A stretch of DNA of 64,000 bases from Geosmithia putterillii (Eukaryota > Ascomycota > Sordariomycetes > Hypocreales > Bionectriaceae). Below the pieces are notes generated by a model. The model did not search any database, was not told the DNA's origin, and saw nothing but the letters and a program-made list of their open reading frames with translations. Positions 32,738 to 45,200 of this stretch are shown in pieces. The stretch's first letter is position 1. The number at the start of each line of letters is the position of its first letter. Both the position numbers and the translations under genes were made by a program. Location: NCBI GenBank assembly GCA_900188575.1, contig FYEU01000320.1, forward strand, positions 579,539 to 643,538, written 5' to 3'.

Positions 32738-34393
32738 CTAGTCAAAGTCTCCGCGCGTCTTGACGACGCACTTGTGGCCGTACTTGGTGACGGCGGGGTA
32801 GCGAGCGCGGCGCTCAAGGTCATCGAGAGGGATGGTGGAGCGAATGTACTTCTTGCGGCCATCGTCGTCGGGGTTGAAGTCCCAGGAGGTGAACTCGCCA
32901 ACCTTGAGTGCGTCCCAGACGACGCGACGGGTACGCTGGGAGTGGAAGACCTGGGCGGTGATGGCATCGGTGTCCCATTTGGCCTTGGCCTCGGCGTCGA
33001 ACTTGGCAAAGGCCTCCTTGGCCTCGCGCTGCTCCGGGGTGGTGGGCTCCTCGGTGCGGAAGCGGGCGAGGTTGTCGATCTCGTCCGGGTCGCGCTTAAG
33101 GTGGAAGAGCTGGGGCTCGTCGGCAGAGCAGGTGATGTACTTCCAGGGGCCGCGGCGGATCATGAGCAGGGGGCGGACGGTGCCCTCGCCGGTGTACTCG
33201 GCGAAGACGGTGTCGTTTGCGTCCTCTTCACCCTTGAGGTGGGGCAGCATGCTGACGCCGTCCATGGGCAGCGTGGCGGCGGGCTTGGTGCCGACCAGGT
33301 CGCACAGCGTGGGGAGGATGTCGAGGGTCGAGACGTTCTGGCTGACGCGGTGGGGGGCGAACCACTTGGGGTAGCTGACCAGCATAGGGACACGAACCGA
33401 TGACTCAAAGTAGCTCATCTTGTACCAGAGGCCCCTCTCGCCGAGCATGTCGCCGTGGTCACCAGAGAAGACGACGACGGTGTTGTCGGCCAGGCCGGCG
33501 TCCTGCAGCGTCTCGAGCAGCTTGCCGATGTTGTCATCGACGTAGCTGACAGAGCCGTAGTAGGCGCGCTTGGCGCGCTTGATCTGCTCCTCGGAGAAGT
33601 CCTGGTCCCACAGGTCGCAGGCGCGCATGAGGCGCTTGCTGTGCGGGTCAAGCTCTTCCTTGGGGATCTTGACGCGAGGCAGAGCCACGTCGGTGTCCTC
33701 GTAGCGGTCCCAGTACTTCTTGGTGATGGTGTAGGGGTCGTGGGGGTGCGTCAGCGACACGGTCAGGCAGAAGGGCTTCTGCTTTTCCGGGCTCTCACGC
33801 ACGTGGTCCCACAGGTACTGGGTGCTCTTGAACATGACCTCCTCGTCGTAGTCGAGCTGGTTGCTGCGCGCGCAGGGACCGGCCTGCAGGATGGAGCTCG
33901 AGTTGTGGTACCACTCTAGTCGGTTGTCGGGCTCGTCCCAGTTGACGGCCCAGCCAAAGTCACCGGGGTAAATGTCACTGGTCAGCCGCTGCTCGTAGCC
34001 ATGCAGCTGGTCGCCTACAAAGTGCATCTTGCCCGCCAGCGCCGTGTGGTAGCCACGGCTGCGCAGGTAGTGCGCGTAGGTCGGCACGTCGGACCCAATC
34101 TGCGACGCGTTGTCATAGGCGCCAATCTTCATGGGCAGAAGGCCCGAGATCATGCTCATCCGCGAGGGCGCGCAGAGGGGCGAGGGGCAGTAGGCCGAGT
34201 CGAACTGCACCGACTGCGCTGCCAGCGCGTCCAGGTGGGGGGTCTTGATCTGAGAGTCGGGGTTGTACATCTTGAGCTGCGGGGCAGCCAGCTGGTCCGC
34301 CATGATATACAGGATGTTGGGCCGCGAGCCATCGCCGGGAGACGAGGTCTCGGGGCTGGCCGACGTGGGCAGCGAGTTGAGGTCGGGGGCCAT
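32738..34393 (-). CDS. Choline sulfatase
   Basis: Single exon, 551 residues. The enzyme hydrolyses choline-O-sulfate to choline and sulfate, releasing stored sulfur; in fungi it is usually under sulfur-starvation control. The N-terminal metal site is RPNILYIMADQLAAPQL. The sulfatase signature is CAPSR (Cys74, the residue converted to formylglycine) within AYCPSPLCAPSRMSMISGLLP. GKMHFVGDQLHGYEQRLTSDIYP, SLTHPHDPY and VVFSGDHGDMLGERGLW are choline-sulfatase blocks. The C-terminal segment (RRVVWDAL..TSWDFNP) is the choline-sulfatase-type extension that shapes the active site in the oligomer. Length matches the family; no targeting signal is seen, so it is probably cytosolic. Confidence 0.95.
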   Translation of the reverse strand: MAPDLNSLPTSASPETSSPGDGSRPNILYIMADQLAAPQLKMYNPDSQIKTPHLDALAAQSVQFDSAYCPSPLCAPSRMSMISGLLPMKIGAYDNASQIGSDVPTYAHYLRSRGYHTALAGKMHFVGDQLHGYEQRLTSDIYPGDFGWAVNWDEPDNRLEWYHNSSSILQAGPCARSNQLDYDEEVMFKSTQYLWDHVRESPEKQKPFCLTVSLTHPHDPYTITKKYWDRYEDTDVALPRVKIPKEELDPHSKRLMRACDLWDQDFSEEQIKRAKRAYYGSVSYVDDNIGKLLETLQDAGLADNTVVVFSGDHGDMLGERGLWYKMSYFESSVRVPMLVSYPKWFAPHRVSQNVSTLDILPTLCDLVGTKPAATLPMDGVSMLPHLKGEEDANDTVFAEYTGEGTVRPLLMIRRGPWKYITCSADEPQLFHLKRDPDEIDNLARFRTEEPTTPEQREAKEAFAKFDAEAKAKWDTDAITAQVFHSQRTRRVVWDALKVGEFTSWDFNPDDDGRKKYIRSTIPLDDLERRARYPAVTKYGHKCVVKTRGDFD

Positions 34394-35450
34394 TGTGTAT
34401 TGTTGATGTGATGGAGGGGTAGTGGGGTATGGTATGGGGTATGGGGTTAGAACCTGGGAACAAGGTTGAGACCTCTTAGCCAGAAGAGAGAGAAGGGGAG
34501 AGGATGCTTTGTGATGGTTGGGAATAATGAAGGAGGAGAGAGGAGAGGATGAGGTGGACGAGGTGGGAGGAGGGCGGGCTATTAGTAGGTATCGAGGGCA
34601 AGGGCGTGGTGTGGAAGCAAAGGGGGAAAGGTGGCAAGCTTGTCAGTCGGAGGACTACGAGTACGGAGACGAGCACGGAGCAACAATGCTACTCTGGAGT
34701 ACGAGTACATAGGCATGACTGACTACTCGTACCTGTAGGCTGTAGACAGAGTACAGATACAGAGTAATAGTACGTGAAGAGGATGTGGAGGATGTGGAGT
34801 GGTGGACTGGGCAATATTCGCAATCATGGGCTAGATCCCAAAGGAGAAACAAACGGAGACCCCTCCAAGCTCGGAAGGCGGTCGCGGCGTCTAGGCAGGA
34901 GCAAAGGAGGCGACAGGCTGTCGGGAGAAATGCATAGTGGACCGAGACGAATCAGGAGTCAGGAAGGGACGACCGAGGAGGCGGGCAAGGGACGTGGATG
35001 TATTGATGGCAGAAATCTGGATGGGAATAGCGGACAGGAATAGCGGAGACTCAAGCACTCGTAGGCGGAGGAGGAGGATCAGGGTCGCCAGATAAGACCC
35101 TGGCAACCTGGCAATGTCTGCGGTCTGCCCTAACAGGGGTATGACTAGTACTTGGTAGAGAAGCTGGAGTGCGAATAATAAAGTAGAAAACTATTCTGAA
35201 TACCCGACTACCTTTTGCATTAGCGCGTGCCGGGTCAGACGCAAACCCACATTGCCTCTCGGGCTGACGTTGCGAGGCTGTGGTATGTCACACATGGGAA
35301 TAAGAGGGTCGGTCTGGCGTGATTGAGCAGCTTGAGCACGTTGCCAATATGTTTCGAGTACGAAGCAGCATCATGCTGGCGTCGTACGTTTGCACACCTA
35401 GTACTCATAGGCTATAATACTCGTAGCTGTACTTGCACATAACCTTGATC

Positions 35451-35478
35451 TACATCTACATCTACATCTACATCTACA
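35451..35478. repeat. TACATC hexanucleotide array
   Basis: Four or more uninterrupted copies of TACATC within the gene-poor spacer. Confidence 0.85.
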
Positions 35479-38400
35479 CCGTTGGTCACCGGGAGATGGG
35501 TGGCGAGAGATGACCGGTGAACCCGGTCTAGGACATAACGGGGTACATGACGGGGCACGGGGCAACGGGGTAAAGATGACAAAGGGGAACTGGGCATGGT
35601 GACGTACACGCATGCACTTACGGAGTATTACTTATTGCTCCGTACTTACAGAGTTGAGGAAACAAAGTCAAGGACGGTCCAGGCGGGCCAGACGGGAGGA
35701 TAGAGCGGATATCCATTAGTGCGGGACAAGAGAAAAGAGACGGTCGTGGATGCCGCACAGCATACGAGCAGCTCAGTTGCTCAGCTATGGATGGACCGGA
35801 CTTGTGCGAGGATTATTACTGCCTGATGGTGGGTTCAATTGATGGACGCGGGAATTCAAGACAGGATGCGCTCAAAAAGAGCATTATGGCTTCTGCCTGC
35901 TGTCCAACTGTCGTCCATCTATACAGTATTTGCTATGCACGGTGATGCGGCGCTGCAGCCTTCAATTATTGGAGGATAGTGTGTCGCTGTATGCATGGCA
36001 GAAGAGATTTTGCAGCGGGAGTGCCAGCGCCTAGAGCGCCTTGTGCAGAGTATTGGACGAGTAGAGTAATACGGATGCCGGTGCATACAAGTGAGCACTC
36101 GTACAGCATAATGCTGATAGACAGAAGAGAATACTAAAGACTCCCGAGCCCGAGTCCCGACTGCATGACCGGCGGTGTGTGCTCGCTCCCAGGTTGTACT
36201 CCGTATGGAGCACTCGTAGTAAGAAAGAATACGATAACCATCAACTACTGAATTGGGAGACGAGACAGCTACGGTACAGCTGCGGTTGGCCAGTTGATTT
36301 GATCCCTGTCTGCCACGATGTGGCACTGTGGGACTCGGACTCTGACCTCTTTGCATCTGCCTCTCTTGTCCTCTTCCATGGCCGATCGGCAGGGGCTTTC
36401 CAATTGCAATAGTCCATGGGCCTTTTGGTACGGAGTAGCTATCAGACTACCCGCGGCTGTACAGCGTACTTTGTAGATGGCCTCCTACGAGTAGTCTGCC
36501 ATTATCAATCCACCCCTGCTGAATCCCACGTCGGCGTGCACTACACAGTCCATTCTCATCTCAATCGGCACCGTATAGCCTATGCACCTCGAATTTTTTT
36601 TTCCCTTTACTGCGTCTCACTCACCACTCATCACTCACTCCCATCCGGCGTCCACGGACCATCCATCAACATTGTTTGATTGTCAAATTGTGCGCCATCC
36701 AACAGATGAATTCAATCAATCATCATCTACATGTGGGCACAAGGACACAACCTCTGCTCGCGACCGAGTCAAGGTGCAACAGACCAGACTCGGAGAAGCG
36801 CCAGCCAAATCCGAGGGCCACCCCCCTCCTCCCTCTCGCTCCTTCCATTTTACATTTTACATTTCTTGCACTTGCCCCCTTTGCCTCCTTCCCTCCGTGC
36901 CTTCCTTCCCCAGGTGATTGCCACGCACCGGACTTGCGCGGCCGGTGATGGCGTGCTTTCCTTTGTAAACATTGATCTGGCTCTTTTGTTCCTTCTCCTT
37001 CTCCCCTGCTTACGTACTCTCACTCTATACTTCGTAGACAGACAAACAGGCTCGCTCGTAGGGCGGGCAGTGCATCCCGCCACCTTCTCCCGCCCGCATA
37101 CGACCACCGTCTACTACAGCGTGTGCCCCTGCATCAGCACTGACGTCTCAACCTTGATCCCCGGGGGGAACGTACGGAGAGCCTACAGGCTACGCCGCTA
37201 CGAGCACGGAGGGGGTGCAAAGGGCCCAGATGCGCAACCGGTGCGATGGGTGTGTGTGTGGGTTCTTGCGTGGGTGCCACACCATGATTTTCCGCCAAGC
37301 TTGACTTGTTGCACACGGGCCATGACCGATAGCCTACGACTTGGGTGAATGGCGTCAACCACGACAGCGCACAAGACTGCTCCAAGCTCGTACAGATGAT
37401 TATGGCGATATCATGGCAAGTACGGAGTATTATTACCAATGTCCAACACGCGCCCTCAAGGTCATGGTACCGACACCCACTATTGAATACTCCTAGGTCT
37501 ACGAGTACACTGACGACAGCCCCTGGCCGCCGTGCCAAGGATGACTGCGAGTGCATATTACGAGTTGACGAGTACAGATGCTGATATCTGTGTGTTGTTC
37601 ACCTCGACAACCTACCAGATTCTCCCCACATGGATTCCGAAAGCCAATCACACTGGCGTCATTCGAGATACCAAAAGGGGAGACGACGCCAGAGGACAAC
37701 AAGCCCCTTCTTTCAGTACCGGGGAACAGGGGACAGGCCAAAATACCATGGGGCGCTCCAGAAAAATGACGGACCGGATGGGAGGCGTGTGGGCGCCAGA
37801 CCGGGGATCAAAGGCCCCAAGGGCTTGCCATTTGTCGTGGAGCTTTCAATCCTTTTTGCGCCGATCCACCAGCCAGCACTGATCAGTGACAACCGACTAG
37901 CAACCCACCACCGGCAATACTTGAGAGGCAGCCGACAGCCTGCATAATCCACAAACAACTCGACAACCTGCGACACACCTACAATCAATCGATGATGACC
38001 GGCAGCATCAACGTCAGCGTCTCGACCGTTGCAGCAAAAGGAATTTCAGTACCCTTGCCCTTCCTTGCCTTGACCAACCATGCATCTCATATTGTTTCGG
38101 CTCAGGTTCCGGACCGACGCGGTCAGGAAAGAACCGACTCAACCGAGTAATAATCTCCAGAATCGTCACCGGGACTTGATATGGCGCAATCGTCGTCGTG
38201 TATGAGTTGATGGGGTTTGAGGTCTCGCCTCTCACTGCCGAGTACGGCGGTACGCTATTACTTGGTCAAGTACGCAACGGGGACTCGTACTGTGCTCTGT
38301 GAGAGCACCTAGTCTTTCTTGACACCGACAGCCTGTTTACACAGTACGCATTCCCCATCAAGTACTGGGTGGAGATGGCCAGCAAAGACAGCAATCGAGA

Positions 38401-41400
38401 GCCGAGACCTGGACTGTCGGTGTCAACCAGCCTTTCAGAGTCGTACTCCAGTCCTCGTGGGTATCCTCCGCATACTCCGCTGTCTTGTACAGTTATTACT
38501 CCGATGTGGTAATACGGCAACAGCCACGGTGCGCCATGATGCGTCGGCCTCTTTTAGTCACTTGGTCACATTGGGTCTTTGCACCACCGTCATTCCCGCC
38601 CCCTCTGGCATCCATCAGATAAACGACACGCGACACAGTCGTATAAATTGGGCTTGCTAAACCTTTTGGAGGGGCACGAGGACCAGGAGGGCAAGAGGGC
38701 AGCGAGGGGCAGCGAGGGCTCCTCGCATTAGCTCCATGCACAATTTCCCACTTTTTCCTCGTCTTGTCATTGTTACTCTCGCGTCCTGGTTGGCTCTTTT
38801 CTCACAAGCTCACGAGTCCTAGGCCAGCCTCTCAGGCTTGCCGCATCCCACGGCCACACATAAGTATTACATGCCCGACTACCACATCCAGTCGTGCGAA
38901 ATCCGCCGCTAGCAGCACTACTCGATTTTTTGGTCTATACCGTGCGCGCCATCGAGTCCTCACACTCATCTTTCTTCCGTGGATGCAGACCTGGAAACCC
39001 GATCAAGGATATCGGTTCAAGACCTGCCAACCATGTTATTACATGACAGAGAGAGACGTAACAACAATGTCCAAAGACCAGACATTCCGGCGTTCGTCAG
39101 GCGTCAAGAATTGATCACACGCTCTTCGTCACCCGGGGTCGAGGGGTTGACGGGCTACTGTCGCTGACTCGTCTCGCCGTCCATACGACTCGCCTCGTTT
39201 ACACCCCTCGGACCCCTCTCGTGCACATACAGTCCACATACAATTTACGGATAACACAGTCTATTACAGATACAGTCTTGTCCGGTGCCCACATGCGCTA
39301 CTCAACACCCCTGGCCTTCGCACAGGCCGACGGCCGTCGCAGATGACACGTCCGAGAACGAGAAGAAAAAAGAAGAGCGCAAAAAAAAAAAAAAACACGC
39401 TGCAACATTGCGATTAGCACCCCCTCAGTTCTGGACCCTTCTTGGCGAGGCCGAGGGAGGCCATACTCAGCCACGAAAGGGCCCCAAAGGACTCTAAAGG
39501 TTCCCAAAGGGTCAATATCGCCCAAGACGAGAGAAATCAACAACAATGCCCACAGACGGTCATACAGAGAAGAGGACAAACAACGAAAAGACGGAGATGA
39601 AAATGACCACATTCCGATCACGTGGGAGCCTTGGTGGGCCATTGTCCTTGATCATTGAGCCATGGCCCATTGGGTCATGGTCTCGAGAGTCTTGTCAGCT
39701 GCCCCGTGCGCCGCCGGGCTGAACTGAACTGGCCCTCGTTGGAGCCGCATTGAAAGCATTGGCGTTGGTACGACGCCGGCAGGGGAGGAGAGGGGAGGGG
39801 ACCAGGAGGATGAGCAGGAGGGGAAGCAGGCGGCACTGCAGCAACAGAAACAAGTGCGACAAGAACAGACAAGGAAAAAAAGTCATCGGAGCAGAGATAG
39901 CTAGGATCAGGGTTGCCCGCCCGCCCGCCACCGCGATACGACCACGACAGGACGGCATCGCCCTGTGCCCCTCATCGCCGACGGCCGCTCCGTCCGACAC
40001 ACTGGCTATTGTGCCCGCCCGACGTCCCCGTCCACCATGATCCATGATCTTGGCTGGTGGTGCCGTGTTCTCAGTCGACATGCCCGTTCAGGACACGAAA
40101 GGACGGAGGTCGCATGAGCATGATGCAGGCGGCCGCAACAGAGCGCCTCTTCGGACCCTTGTTTTTTGTGTCTTTTTTTGGTCCGATCTCCCCTGCTTGA
40201 CCCCTCCCCGGCGGCACACCCAGCCGACACAAGCCGGATGCCGTCGGTCGTGCCTATCTATGTGTTGGGCGTATCTGCGTGGGAGCAGATATCGGGATCG
40301 GGAAGTTCAACCGTGCGATTGTAAGGCGAGTGCAAATGTAAGTGGCAAATTCGTATCTACTACACACTGTAAAAGTAATAGTATTGATAGTATGTGTGCA
40401 TGTGATGTGGCTGTTGTATTTACGCTGTAGTGCACGCGTCGGAATGAATGACCAACTTCCATCACTCCTAAGAATACGGAGTACCCATTATCAGATCAAT
40501 ACTTAAAGGAGTACGCGTAGAAGGGGGTAGATACGCTGGGGTAAGTATTGTACCCTTGATCGAGTCCCTTGACTGGGACAAGTCATTACTCGACTGTCGA
40601 CCTTGCACGGTCTCGCCTCTTTTTCCCACTCCCTGTACTACCAGACTAGAATACGTCAGGTTCAAGGTTTATTGCCATGGCCTTGCATATGCGTATTCTG
40701 TGCGTGTACGTGTACGAGCACTCTACTACTCACGAGTACGAGTAAAGTATCGACACACCATGGCGTGGCGGGGAGAAATCCCCCGTGCCGGCAGTCACTG
40801 CGCCGGCACGTTTCCCTTCGGTTGGTGTCTAGTCTACGCGTACGAAGTACGAAGTAGTGGGTTCTGCCCCGCGTTTATATTGAATGGCAAATACACTCGA
40901 GCCCATTCCGTGCCGCGAAGCACGCCTTTGAGCACGCAAGAAGGAGACTTCCTTTTTTTCTGCCGTTGCTTCCTTTGCGCGAGCACGCCAACGTCATGGC
41001 GGCGCACGCAAGAGCTACGCCCGGTAGGGCTAGGCAGGTACCCGACCCCGACTACGTTCTGTGGGGGGTGGAGTTGGGAATGAGAACAAGGTTTTTGTCG
41101 ATCTGATCTGATAAAAAAAAAGTTGATGATGTGCTCAAATTGATGTACCTGTACGAGCTGTCTACTTCGTACTCGTATGGAGTAGAATATTTGGGGGAGC
41201 ACCAGCCCGCTGGCGGCGGAGAAAGAGGAATCAGTCAACACTGGAGCGGGACGGACGAGCGTATCGAGGAGAGCCCCTAGCACGGAGGCCGGAGGCATAT
41301 ACTACCTGTACTGTACTGTTTTTAGCAACGACCGCGAGAGGTTGGGTGGATGATTCGGTGGAAAGAGGTGGAAAGGGAGTAGTTGTGTATGTAGTCAGAA

Positions 41401-41414
41401 TGGTATACAAGTAC

Positions 41415-41459
41415 GAGCGAGCGAAGCGAGAAGGACCCCCGGCAGGGCCGCCGGGGGCA
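41415..41459 (-). repeat. GC-rich hairpin element, copy 1
   Basis: Read on the minus strand it has the blocks CCCCCGGCGG, CCCTGCCGGGGG and CTCGCTTCGCTCGC in the order shared with three other copies in this window (51451, 56751, 56869). It lies in the gene-poor spacer. Confidence 0.7.
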
Positions 41460-41897
41460 CAACTGCAGGCAGATTCAATATAAAGACGATGAGGAAGAGC
41501 AACAGATGCGTCTATGTCAAGGGCAGTAGTATACAAGACAAGACAAGCAAGCTTAGCAAAGCCAGCCAGCAAGGCCATCAGAGGCATCACACCACGTCAC
41601 CTATAGGCGAGCAATGTCGACCCCAACTATTGCATTCACTAAGCACGAGCAGGCCAACTAATACAATTCTAGGGAAACGTCTTAAGTGACTGAAATTCAT
41701 GATATTGATGTATCGTATCGTACCAAAGATGCAAACAAACCCCCCAGCACGCGCGACCCATAGCCGCTGCTGAACAAAACCAAACAAAAACGACATGTTT
41801 CAACAAACCAACACCATCCCATGCCTTCCATCGTGCTATGCCTTGCATCGTGAGGTTTTTTTTTGTGTGTCCTTTGCAGCTCATATGAGCCTTTTTT

Positions 41898-41903
<6 letters not shown>

Positions 41904-41932
<29 letters not shown>
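41904..41932. repeat. GT microsatellite
   Basis: Nearly perfect (GT)n run about 300 bp beyond the 3' end of the IQGAP gene. Confidence 0.9.
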
Positions 41933-41934
<2 letters not shown>

Positions 41935-42004
41935 TGTTCCTCCGTCCTCGTCATATGTAATGTGAATCATGACCATTGCAACTAACCGTGAATACCGATA
42001 CCCC

Positions 42005-42023
42005 AAGAAAGAAAGAAAGAAAG
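42005..42023. repeat. GAAA tetranucleotide array
   Basis: Four to five copies of GAAA in the IQGAP 3' flank. Confidence 0.85.
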
Positions 42024-42208
42024 AAGCCAGATACAGAAAAAGACAATAAAGTAGAGGGTAAGAATCTACAAGAAGGGGTTTCAAAAGATGATGGGAAAAC
42101 ATATGAGCTTGTAACGGAGAGTGTGGACCAATGTGCTTGCAACGGTTATAAACCAGAGTAACAGAGGAGAGGGGAGGGGAAGGGGGGACAGAGGAGAGGG
42201 GCGGGCAT

Positions 42209-45200
42209 CTACTGCGTCCTGTAAAACTTCTTGTACAGAAGATGCAGCAGCAGATTGACATTGAGACGCAGGTTCCCCTCAAACAGGTTCATGAACTGGT
42301 GGGCCTCAAACTGGGCCTGGAGCAGGTCCTCGATGGGCACAAGGGCCACGGCGCCGGGCATCTGGATGCTCCCGCGGGATCCTTCGAGCGAGAAGACACC
42401 CACCTCGTCACACGAGATGGTCAGGTTGATCTTGTCCCAGTCACGGTCCGTCGCGCCCTCCCACGACACCAGCACGCCCTTATCTGACAGAGACCTTGCG
42501 CTGTACTTGTAGCTGCCAAACTTGGGCACGCGGCCGCTGCGCTCAAGCTCGCGCTGGTGGTTGTACTGCTTTGTAAAGGGGAGGAGGAAGCGTTTTTTCC
42601 TAGTAGTCCGAGTTAGCATTATACTTCAGGTTAGGTGGGAGAGAGAAAGTGTGTGAGTGTGCTTACCCCTTCTTGCTCTGCAATGTCACCATGGCAGACT
42701 CAATGTAGTTGTCATAGCTCTTGCGCTGCTGCTCGAGGTACTTTGCCTTGTCATGCAGGTTGCCCAGCGTCATGCGGACACCCTCGAGCTCACGTTGCCT
42801 CTGAACCCTCCTGCGGCTCTTGGACCGGATGTCCACGGCAATGGCGTTGAGCACGTCCTGGTAGCAGTTCTTCTTGGAGATGCGGCCCATGAGTTCGAGA
42901 CGCATCACGTTCTCGAGCGCCGTGCGCTTGAGCTCATAGTACGTCATGCGCGTCACGTCCACCATGTTGGTCTCCGAGTAGGCGCCGCGCGTGCGGCTCT
43001 CCGGATCCAAGAAGTCATCGCGCAGCAGTGACCGCCACTTGGCCTCGTCCTCATCCGAGATGGGCTTCACCAGGATGTCGAGCAGGTTCTCGCCCGTCTG
43101 TACGCGGATAATGTACAGCACGCACCGCTTTGTCTCCATGAAGAGCGCCTTAACCTCGGCCTCCGGGTCCTCGATATCATGCAGCTTGGGCGTCAGGAAC
43201 ATGTTGATCTCCGACGTCCCCGCCGCGTTCATCATCTCGCTCTCGTTGCTCTTAGCGCTTCCCAGGTCGTGCATGATCTCGCGCAGCACGTCGTCCCGGC
43301 TCGGGCACATGTAGTTGAGCTCCGCCGCCACCAGGTTGTGAATCGCAAACACGTCCGTCAGCTTGATGTACAGCGTCGGCTTGTTCTTGGCGTATAGGTC
43401 GTTGAACTCGTCAATGTCAAACGTCCGCTCGGCGTCGGGAACCGATATCAGGTCCGTCGTCAGCTGCGTCAGACGCTCGATCGACTCGGCGATAAATGCG
43501 TTGAGAGGCTGCAGATACAGGTTCTCCCCGCCAAACACGCGACCGGACGCCATCTGGCCCACCACCTTGGCCACCTCGCCCAGGTTGCGCTTTTGCAGCG
43601 GGCTCAGGCCCTTCTCAATCACCCCGACATTCTCCGGCATCGTCAGTGCAGGCTGCAGGTAGAACCGCCAGATCCAGTTGGACACGGTCTGCAGCAGCGC
43701 CTCGGGCGGCTCCCGCTTGTAGTGGGCCGACAGCGCCTCAAACATCTGCCCGCCCAGGAACCTGAGGCCGTAAGGCATCTTGTGTAGAAGGTCCTCAAGC
43801 GCCAGCAGGAACTGGTCGCAGATCTCACGCAGGTCGCGGAGGTGGTCAATGAAGAGGCGACGAGTCTCGGGGTCGCGGATAGCCACCTCCCGAGGCACGT
43901 CGAGCGGCCTCGGGTCGGGGCGTCCCGTCCTCAGCTCCTCGTTGTTGATGGCCGACCGGTAGATCTGCATCGGGTCGCTCTCCAGGTCGAGCGCCGGGTC
44001 CTCGACAATGTTGTCACGGATCAGCGGGCCCAGCAGGTCACGCAGGTACTTGCGGTCCCGGGGAGAGCGTGTGTAGTTGCCCAGCAGCTTGTTCCAAAAG
44101 AAGTTGCAGCGCTGGTAGTCCTGCAGGCTGTGCGAGCTCTCGACCTCCTCCCAGATGGAGCGGGCGATGAGCTTGAGCAGGTAGTACTCCTCACGGCGCT
44201 TCTGGGCGTAGCCAAAGAGGCTCATGATGAGAAGCTCGATGCGGCGGCTGTCCTTCTCCGGCATGGCCTGCTCGCGGATGCGGCGGCACAGGCGGCCGAG
44301 ATACTGAGGCTGCGTCTGCAGGTTGAAGAAGAGCTGCTGGTACAGCTCGAGCTTGCGCCTCGAGCTCTTGTTGAGCGCCTTGAGGTCAAACTGGTTGCCC
44401 GATGACATGGACGAGTTGGCCAACAGGCCCATGGAGTGGCCGCCAAAGTTGTGCTGGTGTCGCACGACCTCGTCGAGCGTAATCTTGTTCTTGACCAGCA
44501 GCGCAATCTTGATGTCCAGCTGGTCAATGTACTGCTCCAGCAGCTCGTTCTGCCGCACCTGCTGCACAACTGTCTTGCGCATGCGCTCAAACTCGACCTC
44601 CTCGTTGAAATCAAAGTCGCTGTCGTTGAGCAGGTGCACGAAGCTCTTGACCGCGTTGACAGGAGGGTTCTTGCCCGTCGTCAGGGACTTGTAGGCCTCG
44701 CCCTGCACCTTGGCGCGGACAAAGCTTTGGATCTTGATGACCTTCTGCATGTTCTCGTTGAAGAACCGCCTCTTTTCCTCGAATTTGGCACGCACAATGA
44801 AAGCCTTGGCGGCGGACTGGAAGGCGACAATGGACGGCTCCTCCTCCTCCAGATCGGCCAGCAGATCACCCACCCGTCCGCGCTCCATGATGCCGCGCAG
44901 GATGGCCTGGAACGAGGCAAATGTGTCGTAGTGAGAGTCCAGTTCCTTCATGAGCGCGTCGTGGCGTTGGCGGTACAGGTATCCACGCATACGGCCCTGC
45001 AGGTCAATGCAGAAGGGTGTGTGCTTCTCCATCTCCCTCCTATCGGCCAATATGTCTCCCCTCTTAAGCATGCCCCTGATGGCACCCTGGAGCTCCTGGA
45101 TGAAGGGCTCCTCCTTCTTGAGGGCGAGCTTCTTGGAGGCGATGTCACGGCGGACTGCGCCAGCTCGCACCGCCGCCTGCAGCTGGCAGACTTCTGTTGT

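Larger units (their letters stand above)
34394..42208. other. 7.8 kb gene-poor spacer
   Basis: The longest stretch without a recognised gene. It contains motif copies (TACGGAGTA at 35619, 36429, 37421 and 40475), a TACATC hexamer array (35451-35478), one GC-rich hairpin element (41415-41459), a GT microsatellite (41904-41932) and a GAAA array (42005-42023). Pyrimidine-rich blocks near 36600-37030 look like fungal promoter or leader sequence, but no exon with a conserved domain follows. Several open frames of 100-205 codons are low-complexity and have no features of real proteins. A non-coding or lineage-specific transcript cannot be excluded. Confidence 0.55.

Noticed and set aside
36731..37348. 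Open frame of 205 codons in the large spacer
   Set aside because: Low-complexity translation of a C/T-rich tract, no domain, no supporting splice context; kept only as part of the spacer description.
39010..39045. GGTTCAAGACC resembling a tRNA T-arm
   Set aside because: The flanking bases do not pair into acceptor or anticodon stems.
41231..41587. Minus-strand frame with a signal-peptide-like start (MPLMALLAGFAKLACLVLY)
   Set aside because: It runs straight across the GC-rich repeat element and motif copies, so the hydrophobic start is probably coincidental.
34394..42208. Repeat-induced point mutation as explanation of the gene-poor spacer
   Set aside because: The spacer is not conspicuously AT-rich or TpA-dominated on reading, and no degraded transposon frame was recognised.
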